Assembly (NCBI GenBank): GCA_034430655.1
Contig: DAOUEC010000309.1
Location: 1 to 8,307 of the forward strand
DNA: 8,307 nt
DNA from: JAUWNP01 sp034430655
GTDB lineage: Bacteria > Chloroflexota > Anaerolineae > B4-G1
Direction: 5' to 3'
In this document: positions 1 through 5,465 of the stretch, piece by piece
Position numbering within the stretch: the stretch's first letter is position 1
Layout of the letters: every line of letters begins with the position of its first letter
Position numbers and translations under genes: made by a program
Notes under the pieces: generated by a model
The model's database searches: none
Seen by the model: the letters and a program-made list of their open reading frames with translations, nothing else
Told to the model about the DNA's origin: nothing

Positions 1-90
1 CCACCTCTTACCTCCCCCACGAGGGGAGGGAGCATTGCCTCCACCTCTCTTACCTCCCCCCTATGGGGGGGATTGAGGGGGGGGAGGGCT
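1..90. repeat. C/G-tract hairpins and direct repeat at the left edge
   Basis: No gene is seen in this stretch. A direct repeat, ccacctcttacctccccc at 1-18 and ccacctctcttacctccccc at 41-60, is each time followed by a complementary G-run. The arms are cctcccc (11-17) with ggggagg (23-29), and cccccc (56-61) with gggggg (65-70) across loop tat. The second hairpin runs into a long G-rich tract to about 88. The sequence style matches the palindromic insert in nuoL. It lies just after the nuoM-type stop at 91-93 and could act as a transcript end or a dispersed intergenic repeat. It may continue beyond the window. Confidence 0.7.
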
Positions 91-165
91 CTACGGCAAC
101 CCCTCCAACAATGTCGTCACCGCCGCGTCGAGCAAGCCCAAAATCGGGGCGGGGTAGAACCCAAA
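91..165 (-). pseudogene. Relic of a second nuoM copy, 3' end
   Basis: These 75 bp match the last 75 bp of nuoM (3813-3887) at 65 positions (counted by eye). The translated tail FGFYPAPILGLLDAAVTTLL plus EGLP ends in the same TAG. It differs from NuoM by E to G, N to D, A to V and R to T. Similarity stops sharply at about 165, where the restriction-enzyme stub begins in frame. Together with the piece at 1093-1150 it reconstructs about the last 47 codons of a nuoM copy, split by roughly 927 bp of foreign sequence. Confidence 0.9.
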
Positions 166-348
166 GACCACAACTATCTCGATTTCTTCCTGTGTCAACC
201 CATACAGCTCGTACACCAGCCGGTCAGCCTGCCTGTCCGTGGCCTCGATTTGACGCTGGTAGAGTTGCTTATCGGCGGAGATGGCGGCGGCGGCCAGTTT
301 TTGGTGCAACGCCAGCATACGCTCCACCAGCGCGACCGTTTTATCGTG
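166..348 (-). pseudogene. C-terminal stub of a type IIG restriction-modification enzyme
   Basis: Read on the minus strand, about 60 residues begin HDKTVALVERMLALHQKL, continue through QRQIEATDRQADRLVYELYG and end LTQEEIEIVV. This is the characteristic C-terminal signature of large Eco57I/TaqI-like methyltransferase-endonucleases, which carry a LVERML..H segment, a TDRQID..VYELYGLT segment and a final EEI.IV. The methylase catalytic domain and nearly all of the specificity domain are absent: upstream of about 348 the frame turns into a shadow of the YhhN gene. Instead of its own stop, the frame passes directly into a copy of the NuoM C-terminus (91-165) and uses the NuoM-type TAG. No start codon with a Shine-Dalgarno is evident, so this is a relic. 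The 62 bp from 349 to 410 show nothing recognisable. Confidence 0.78.
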
Positions 349-410
349 GCGGGCCGCCCGAGACGTGAGCGGATGCGAGAAACCGCCTCTGCCATAAACC
401 AACCTTCCAA

Positions 411-1052
411 CTAAAATACCAAAGCCCCTACCGAACTGGCAATCAACCACTGCGCAGCGAAGTAAGTGGTCAGGTTCAAGGCGCGGGCAGGTTTGAACGC
501 CCCTCGGAAGCGATTGATCGCCAGAATTGTGTCCGAAATGACAAACAAGACTGCCCCAACGGAGGCCAGAAGCGCCCCGCTTTGACCCGTTTGGCTCCAC
601 CGCTCCCAGGCTAACCAGGCCATAATCAGGATGACCACAACGTAGATGAGTACCGGCAGTTTTAGTTTGCCGAGAGAGGGGGCGAGAATAGTGTAGATAA
701 CAATGCCGTAGATAACAACGGGAACTAATGACCACCATGTCAGCGCACTAATCTCTGACACGAACGCCGCGATGTAGAAAAGATGCGCAATGAGAAAGGC
801 AACCAGCCCGGCCACGAATCGGTCCGAGGGCAGCATCAGGAAAACATCACCCGCCAGGGAAAAGACGAGACCGGTGATAATCATATACTTGTAGAACGAC
901 AAGGTGGCCTGTCCCAGGATGGCGATCAGCAAGATAAATGCCATCGTCAGGGGTTTGAAGATGTAAATGTGCTGCCGTGGGCCGCGATATTCCGCCCGGA
1001 TGTGGATAGAGGCCGAGAGTGTGGCCAGTAGCGTGAGTATGGATGTCAACAT
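411..1052 (-). CDS. YhhN family / lysoplasmalogenase-like membrane protein
   Basis: This is an eight-helix membrane protein of the YhhN/TMEM86 family (213 residues from the chosen start, a normal length). Characterised members hydrolyse the vinyl-ether bond of lysoplasmalogens; bacterial members are mostly assigned by homology. Family features seen are an early FKPLTM, then GLVFSLAGDVFLMLP with its conserved Asp, the RFVAGLVAFLIAHLFY helix, and a late FVISDTILAINRF with a second conserved Asp. Both Asp positions are typical of the family and likely belong to the active site. Two ATGs are possible: 1056-1058 lies only two bases after GGAGG (1061-1065), whereas 1050-1052 is eight bases after it, so I prefer the latter. 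The gene lies between the two halves of the nuoM relic and is followed by a restriction-modification stub, so it appears to have arrived with, or become trapped in, an insertion. The frame is intact. Confidence 0.9.
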   Translation of the reverse strand: MLTSILTLLATLSASIHIRAEYRGPRQHIYIFKPLTMAFILLIAILGQATLSFYKYMIITGLVFSLAGDVFLMLPSDRFVAGLVAFLIAHLFYIAAFVSEISALTWWSLVPVVIYGIVIYTILAPSLGKLKLPVLIYVVVILIMAWLAWERWSQTGQSGALLASVGAVLFVISDTILAINRFRGAFKPARALNLTTYFAAQWLIASSVGALVF

Positions 1053-1057
1053 TTTCA

Positions 1058-1111
1058 TTACCTCCCAAGTGATTTTTCAACAACAAACCCTTCCATCACC
1101 AGCGGCCACAT
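1058..1111 (-). CDS. Possible 17-codon leader ORF upstream of the YhhN gene
   Basis: Starting at an ATG inside the nuoM relic, the coding strand reads MWPLVMEGFVVEKSLGR and then stops at TAA (1058-1060). That stop overlaps the first ATG of the lysoplasmalogenase frame (TAATG). GAAGG lies five bases before the ATG, a fair Shine-Dalgarno. The first six residues are NuoM-derived and the rest are not. It could couple translation into the downstream gene, or be chance. No homologue is recognised. Confidence 0.25.
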   Translation of the reverse strand: MWPLVMEGFVVEKSLGR

Positions 1112-1150
1112 CGTCACCTTCTCTCACTACGTCACGTCCCGCCGCCGGTC
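1093..1150 (-). pseudogene. Relic of a second nuoM copy, internal piece
   Basis: These 58 bp match the true nuoM at 3899-3956 with 50 identical positions (counted by eye), corresponding to NuoM residues about 466-484. In the nuoM frame the relic reads DVT, two stops, then EKVTMWPLV; the intact gene has DMTWWEKVTMWPLV. Both Trp codons of WW have become stops (TGA at 1124-1126, TAG at 1127-1129), so it is not functional NuoM. Similarity fades beyond 1150. The piece lies in the same orientation as nuoM. It abuts, in nuoM coordinates, the other relic at 91-165, with only about 11 bp missing between them. Confidence 0.85.
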
Positions 1151-1169
1151 TCCTCAATTCGTCGTTTCT

Positions 1170-2144
1170 TCAGTCTTCTGTAGCCAAAACTTGACCCTCT
1201 GCCTCGAAATAGCGCTTCGCTCGAATGATAGTCCCCCAAGTGAGGAGAAGAGGAACTCCAACCAGCACTGCAAAATGAAACCCTTGAAACGGCAATCTCT
1301 GCAATATCTCCATCTCGAATGGCGGGAAATCCATCTTTAGCAGAATGTCCGACCAACTGGACTTGGCCAGTGTTACAATCCAGGATATGCTCATCAGCCC
1401 AAAGTAGAGCAAGGCGCCCCACCAGGCCCACTTTCTTAACCTCAATGTACCCCAGAGCAGACATGCCAAACACAGTATCGAAATATCAAGCAGAAAGATG
1501 CCCGCAAGCTCGGATACCCAGACTTCAACGAGCGGGAATAATCCGTTGAAGAAGATGAGAACATGCAAAGCAACCAGGTAGAACGAGAACAGAGCGCACA
1601 ACACCAGGATTGGTATAGGCAGCCTCTCAATCCAATAGGTCTGTGGGTCCCTGTGCTCAAAGGTCAATCTGACGTTGCGGCTCCGGTAGAACCGAATCAG
1701 CAATCCTGGGACTGCAAGGTAGGACAACCCTAACAAGACAGCAACAGTCAACGCGGCAGCGGGAGATAGGTCTTTGGCCGAAAGCAACATAAACAAGAAC
1801 ACAAGAATCAAAGGCACACCGACGATGAGCCAGAACCAGAGCAAGGTCAGGGCCAGGGGTCTAGCCCAACGACGCACTCTGAGGTGTCCATAACCGAGAG
1901 GAATGAGCACCAGCGCGATAAGGTAGTACCCCATGATTTGGCAGGCGATGTTGCCAAACATGAAAGAGCCAAATCCAAAGCCTTCATAGTGAAAGCGACC
2001 ACCCTCAGAAAAGAGGTAGAAGCAATACATCTCAACTGGCCCCAGGAAAACTGCAACCCCACCGATGAGCATTAGCAGGCCACCGATTATAACAAGGATC
2101 GGGGTTCGATTCTTATAGTCCGCGCTTTTTGCATTCTCTTCCAT
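1170..2144 (-). CDS. Polytopic membrane protein with internal duplication, function unknown
   Basis: This is a 324-residue integral membrane protein with about eight helices (roughly 14-35, 63-85, 96-121, 128-152, 176-200, 212-231, 238-260, 289-307). The two halves look like a tandem duplication of a four-helix unit. YGHLRVRRWARPLAL (from 85) matches WGTLRLRKWAWWGAL (from 231), and VPGLLIRFYRSR (from 145) resembles VPLLLTWGTIIRAK (from 297). The conserved basic-aromatic LRxR(R/K)WA segment would lie at the membrane face. I recognise no named family and see no catalytic motif or signal peptide. The start ATG 2142-2144 has a purine-rich GGGAAGAG upstream and lies 32 bp inside the end of the radical SAM gene, so the two are likely one transcript. 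The stop TGA (1170-1172) sits about 20 bp from a decayed nuoM fragment, so the C-terminus may be near a rearrangement joint. Confidence 0.82.
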   Translation of the reverse strand: MEENAKSADYKNRTPILVIIGGLLMLIGGVAVFLGPVEMYCFYLFSEGGRFHYEGFGFGSFMFGNIACQIMGYYLIALVLIPLGYGHLRVRRWARPLALTLLWFWLIVGVPLILVFLFMLLSAKDLSPAAALTVAVLLGLSYLAVPGLLIRFYRSRNVRLTFEHRDPQTYWIERLPIPILVLCALFSFYLVALHVLIFFNGLFPLVEVWVSELAGIFLLDISILCLACLLWGTLRLRKWAWWGALLYFGLMSISWIVTLAKSSWSDILLKMDFPPFEMEILQRLPFQGFHFAVLVGVPLLLTWGTIIRAKRYFEAEGQVLATED

Positions 2145-3192
2145 TTTCTCTTCCCGATGTTACTGCGAAGGCGACATCCAACGATTCGCGTTTCACCCGC
2201 CGCACGGGTGCTCTGTTACTGAGTTCGCTGTCCGTCAGTTCAGGCCCAGCAGAGCCAGGAATGGAACAAGTCGAGTTGAAAGGACGTTCCTGATCAAAAT
2301 CGGGCAGGTAATGATCCTGACTTTCGAGTTCCTGTATAAAGGCATTCTCCAGGCCAAGATCAAGCGCATAGTCTGTGATCTCATCATATTCATCTTCTGT
2401 CAGAGTCCGATTTATCTCGGGATAATCACCTGCTTTATATTGAGGAGAATACTGTGACATGATGCTGACAGAAATATCCGGAGACAAGTCTGCCAGAAAG
2501 CGGAGACATCTCCGGCTGTTACCCAGGTAGTTGGGCAATACCAGATGCCGGACCAGCAATCCCCGCACCGCGATACCATCATCATCCATTTCCAGGTGGC
2601 CTACCTGACCCAGCATTTCCCTGAGAACCCCAGGGACGATATCCGCGTAATCGTCCACCATAGAAAACCGCTTTCCAGGTTCGTTTTCCATATACTTGAT
2701 ATCCGGGAGATAAATGTCCACGAGACCCCGAATCTGCCGGAGCGCTTCCACTGAATCATAACCATTGGAGTTATACACGACAGGAACAACGAGTCCCTTT
2801 CCCTTGGCCACCTGAATGGCATCGGCCATCTGAAAAATCACGTGAGAAGGTGAGACGAAATTGATATTATGAGCGCCTTTGTCCTGAAGGCGCAGCATTT
2901 CAGATACGAGCCCGTATGTAGTCAGAGTCCGGGTACGGCCCATCTGAAATTCCTGGCTGATCTGGTAATTCTGGCAAAACACGCAGCAAAGATTACATCC
3001 GGCAAAAAAGATGGCCCCGGAACCTCTTGTCCCAGAAATGGGGGGTTCTTCTCCAAAATGTAGACCGGCGTGGGAAATCTGAATACTGGAACTGATCTTG
3101 CAAAAACCAGTTTGTCCTTCGAGCCGGTTCACCCCGCATTTGCGCGGGCAACATTCACATTTTGTCAATTGATCTGTTAATGACCGATTCAT
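2113..3192 (-). CDS. PflX-like radical SAM protein (COG1313 type)
   Basis: This protein has 359 residues and is predicted to use a [4Fe-4S] cluster and S-adenosylmethionine to make a radical. The cluster motif CX3CX2C is at Cys66, Cys70 and Cys73 (GCNLCCVFCQNYQIS), with an extra Cys69 where the family usually has Arg. A second, N-terminal cysteine set (Cys12, Cys14, Cys15, Cys19, Cys31 within CECCPRKCGVNR and GFCK) and the HFGEEPPISGTRGSG stretch are typical of the PflX branch, related to pyruvate formate-lyase activators. The substrate is unknown, and no glycyl-radical enzyme is present here. Later blocks PVVYNSNGYDSVEAL, DIYLPDIKYM and SQYSPQYKA also fit. The family-like region ends near SQDHYLPDFDQERPF (about 305). 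The remaining 54 residues are a low-complexity tail that overlaps the next gene by 32 bp and may be readthrough of a lost stop. The start ATG overlaps the preceding stop. Confidence 0.88.
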   Translation of the reverse strand: MNRSLTDQLTKCECCPRKCGVNRLEGQTGFCKISSSIQISHAGLHFGEEPPISGTRGSGAIFFAGCNLCCVFCQNYQISQEFQMGRTRTLTTYGLVSEMLRLQDKGAHNINFVSPSHVIFQMADAIQVAKGKGLVVPVVYNSNGYDSVEALRQIRGLVDIYLPDIKYMENEPGKRFSMVDDYADIVPGVLREMLGQVGHLEMDDDGIAVRGLLVRHLVLPNYLGNSRRCLRFLADLSPDISVSIMSQYSPQYKAGDYPEINRTLTEDEYDEITDYALDLGLENAFIQELESQDHYLPDFDQERPFNSTCSIPGSAGPELTDSELSNRAPVRRVKRESLDVAFAVTSGRENGRECKKRGL

Positions 3193-3725
3193 ACTCTGTT
3201 GATAATCTCACCTGCAATCAATTTCGGGTTTCCTCGCTCACCGTCTATCACCAGGTATAACAGCCCATAACCAACTCGCCAATTCGTATGGTCATCTGTC
3301 AAGATTGTAGCCGTCTTGCGGTTTAGTCTAATCACTTCACCATACACATCATTATTTTGCCTGTCCCGAAAACCTACCCTATCACCGACTTTGACCTGAC
3401 TCTTGTCCAGTCCCATTTTTGACGAGAGTGTGATGTCTGTATCTACACTATCCAGGTTGACACAATAGAAGGCTATGTTCCATCGCTGCTTGTCGTGCTT
3501 ATTCTCTACTAACAGACGTGTTCTCTTCAGTTTGATCACTGTGGCTTCGACTAGCCTATTCTCTGCTGTATCAAAATAGGTAATATACTGACCGGGCTTC
3601 AATTGGCTTTTGATTTCCTGAACACGCTGCGGGTTTTCCAGTTGATGGCTTATGGCAACTTGCAATCTGTACAAATCAAACAACGATGCCTGCTTCAACT
3701 CCTCTATGATTCTGGAATAGTCCAT
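3189..3725 (-). CDS. Hypothetical protein with two SH3/KOW-like repeats
   Basis: I do not recognise a named family for this 178-residue soluble protein. It begins with a helical segment (about 1-42, MDYSRIIEELKQASLFDLYR and on). Two similar beta-rich modules follow: residues 43-92, opening KPGQYITYFD, and residues 112-161, opening KVGDRVGFRD. Both share the order GxxITYFD/GDRVGFRD, then EATVIKL/YGEVIRL, then a T-rich strand, then RWNIAFYCVNLD/NWRVGYGLLYLVID. That is typical of duplicated small barrels of the SH3 or KOW kind, which often bind nucleic acid or protein. The start ATG 3723-3725 has GAGG five bases upstream. The stop overlaps the start of the radical SAM gene (ATGA, 3189-3192), so the two are probably translationally coupled and work together. 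The DNA is visibly less GC-rich than the nuo genes. Function unknown; the fold call is inferred from pattern only. Confidence 0.85.
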   Translation of the reverse strand: MDYSRIIEELKQASLFDLYRLQVAISHQLENPQRVQEIKSQLKPGQYITYFDTAENRLVEATVIKLKRTRLLVENKHDKQRWNIAFYCVNLDSVDTDITLSSKMGLDKSQVKVGDRVGFRDRQNNDVYGEVIRLNRKTATILTDDHTNWRVGYGLLYLVIDGERGNPKLIAGEIINRV

Positions 3726-3775
3726 CTTGTCCTCACCAAAGATTAACCGTTGCAGTTGTTCTCCAGCCAGCCGCC

Positions 3776-3787
3776 CAACTATAGTTG
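3776..3787. promoter_or_regulatory. 12-bp perfect palindrome upstream of the accessory genes, possible operator or promoter
   Basis: The sequence caactatagttg is its own reverse complement. It lies in the 87-bp gap between the nuoM stop and the next gene, about 50 bp before that gene's ATG. On the coding strand it contains TATAGT, a plausible -10 hexamer, with TTGGGC about 19 bp upstream as a weak -35. Either a promoter or a repressor site would fit. The spacing is loose, and no second copy of the palindrome was noticed in the window. Confidence 0.3.
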
Positions 3788-3812
3788 TGCCACCATTCCC
3801 CCGCCCAAAACC

Positions 3813-5351
3813 CTACGGCAACCCCTCCAGCAACGTCCTCGCAGCCGCGTTGAGCAACTCCAGGATCGGGGCGGGGTAGAACCCAAAACCCACCATCACC
3901 AGCACCAGCGGCCACATCGTCACCTTCTCCCACCAGGTCATGTCCTGCAGCCGGCCCCATTTTCTCTTGTCGAGCCGGCCCCAAAAAAGGTGCTGTACGA
4001 CCTTCCAGAGCGTGTAGGCCGCCGTGAAAACGAGGCCCAGGACGCCGATGAAGGCGTAGGTCGGGATGAAGCGCACTGTTCCCCGGAAGACGAAGAACTC
4101 ACCCCAGAAGCCACACAGTCCCGGCAGTCCCAGGCCGGCCAGGCACGTCACCATCGTGATGCCGTAGTAGTAAGGTATCTGGCTCGCCAGCCCGCCGAAG
4201 ACTTTCAGGTCGCGGGTGTGGGCGCGCTCGTAGAGGATGCCCACCAGTAAGAACAGCCCTCCGGTGATGATGCCGTGAGTGAACATCTGCATCGCCGCAC
4301 CGCTCAGGCCGGTCGTGGCCAGGTTGAGGGCCTCCTGGCTGTCCAGCATCCCGACGCTGGCCGCGGCTGCGCACACGCCCAGCGTGACGTAGCCCATGTG
4401 CGCCACTGAGGAATAAGCGATCAGTCGCTTCAGGTCCCACTGCGCCATGCAGACCAGCGCCCCGTAGACGATGCTGATGACGGCCAGGATGGGGATGATG
4501 GGCACGTCCACGACGAAGTAGCGGAACACCTCAGGGAAAAGCGGCAGCGCCACCCGTATCAGCCCGTAGCCTCCCAGTTTCATCAGCACGCCGGCCATAA
4601 CGACGCTCCCCGCCGTGGGGGCCTCAGTGTGCGCGTCGGGCAGCCAACTGTGGAGAGGGAAGCAGGCCATCTTGACGGCGAAACCAACGAAGAAGCCCCA
4701 GAACGCCAGGCAGGCCCACGTCCATTGCTCAGCGCCGTGGAAGGGCCGGGTGGCTGCTGCCTCCGCGATCTCAAAGGTACCGGTTTGCACATAGACGCTC
4801 AGGATCGCCAGGAGCAGCGCCACGCTGCCCAACAGTGTGTAGATAATGTATTTGATCGCCGCGTGTTCCCGTTGCTCCCCGCCCCACACGCCGATGATCA
4901 GGAACGCAGGCACCATAACCAACCCCCAGAAGACGTAGAACTGCACCAGGTTGAGGGAGAGGAAGGCACCGCATAGCCCCATCTCTAGCACAAGAAACAG
5001 CAGATAGTATTCCTTGACCCGATCTTTGATGGTGCGGGCTGAATAAAAGAGGCCCAGCGTCGTCAACAACGTGGTCAGGAGGACCAACGGCGCACTGAGG
5101 CCGTCCACCCCCACGTGGAAGGAGACCTGGAAGGTGGGAACCCAGGGGTACGATTCCTCGAACTGTACCTTGCCCGCTCCCATGCGGGTCACTTCCACCC
5201 ATAAGATGACGGCCAGGACGAGTGTCAGGAAGGCGAAGGCAGTTCCCACCCGTCTGATCGTCTTGGCGTCCTCGCGGGGGATGACCAGGATCAGCAATGC
5301 GCCTACCAGCGGGGCGAAGATGATCGCGCTCAGAATTGGGAAATACGTCAT
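3813..5351 (-). CDS. nuoM: NADH:quinone oxidoreductase subunit M
   Basis: This is an antiporter-like proton-pumping subunit of complex I: 512 residues from ATG 5349-5351, a normal length with about 14 helices. Hallmarks are FAVKMACFPLHSWLPDAHTE (TM7 Lys227), APTAGSVVMAGVLMKLGGYG (TM8 Lys258), YSSVAHMGYV (His318), FTHGIITGGLFLLVGILYER (His359) and GLCGFWGEFFVF (TM12 Glu418). One key position is wrong: FYVFWELMLIP of the family reads FYVFWGLVMVP, so the TM5 glutamate (Glu144 in E. coli) is Gly143, encoded by GGG at 4923-4925. The reading frame is otherwise intact. The protein ends FGFYPAPILELLNAAARTLL plus EGLP, and this end is duplicated near the left edge of the window. The gene follows nuoL after 114 bp containing a long inverted repeat. 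nuoN, the usual next gene, is not within the 3.8 kb downstream. Confidence 0.96.
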   Translation of the reverse strand: MTYFPILSAIIFAPLVGALLILVIPREDAKTIRRVGTAFAFLTLVLAVILWVEVTRMGAGKVQFEESYPWVPTFQVSFHVGVDGLSAPLVLLTTLLTTLGLFYSARTIKDRVKEYYLLFLVLEMGLCGAFLSLNLVQFYVFWGLVMVPAFLIIGVWGGEQREHAAIKYIIYTLLGSVALLLAILSVYVQTGTFEIAEAAATRPFHGAEQWTWACLAFWGFFVGFAVKMACFPLHSWLPDAHTEAPTAGSVVMAGVLMKLGGYGLIRVALPLFPEVFRYFVVDVPIIPILAVISIVYGALVCMAQWDLKRLIAYSSVAHMGYVTLGVCAAAASVGMLDSQEALNLATTGLSGAAMQMFTHGIITGGLFLLVGILYERAHTRDLKVFGGLASQIPYYYGITMVTCLAGLGLPGLCGFWGEFFVFRGTVRFIPTYAFIGVLGLVFTAAYTLWKVVQHLFWGRLDKRKWGRLQDMTWWEKVTMWPLVLVMVGFGFYPAPILELLNAAARTLLEGLP

Positions 5352-5358
5352 GTCACGT

Positions 5359-5363
5359 CCTCC
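5359..5363 (-). promoter_or_regulatory. Shine-Dalgarno site that fixes the nuoM start
   Basis: The coding strand reads GGAGG seven bases before ATG 5349-5351. This supports that ATG over the in-frame TTG at 5373-5375, which would place the Shine-Dalgarno sequence inside the gene and add eight residues (MKRYGGRD) that NuoM proteins do not have. Confidence 0.85.
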
Positions 5364-5389
5364 GTATCTTTTCAATAATTTGGGGTGGG

Positions 5390-5463
5390 GTAAGGGCGAG
5401 GCAAGTTGGATTAGTGGTGTCGGCGTAAAAAAATCTCTGCTCTCCGACTTGCCTCGCCTTTAC
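5390..5463. repeat. Imperfect 21-bp inverted repeat between nuoL and nuoM
   Basis: The left arm 5390-5410 (core ggcgaggcaagttgga) and the right arm 5443-5463 (core tccgacttgcctcgcc) are complementary over 21 positions with two mismatches, including a 12-bp perfect block (5395-5406 with 5447-5458). The spacer is 32 bp and contains a run of seven A. One arm ends two bases from the nuoL stop codon. In the operon transcript this would fold into a long stem between nuoL and nuoM. It could be an intercistronic RNA-stability or attenuation structure, or a small dispersed repeat. It lacks a U-run directly after the 3' arm on the coding strand, so it is not a classic intrinsic terminator. Confidence 0.8.
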
Positions 5464-5465
5464 TG

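Noticed and set aside
349..738. Upstream part of the open frame that ends at 91
   Set aside because: This stretch only overlaps the real YhhN gene in another frame and shows no restriction-enzyme similarity; the genuine stub starts at about 348.
2194..2210. Small hairpin cacccg/cgggtg as a terminator
   Set aside because: The stem is only 6 bp, has no T-run, and lies inside the radical SAM open frame.
5352..5375. TTG start for nuoM giving eight extra residues
   Set aside because: The GGAGG at 5359-5363 is perfectly placed for the ATG at 5349-5351 and would lie inside the longer version.
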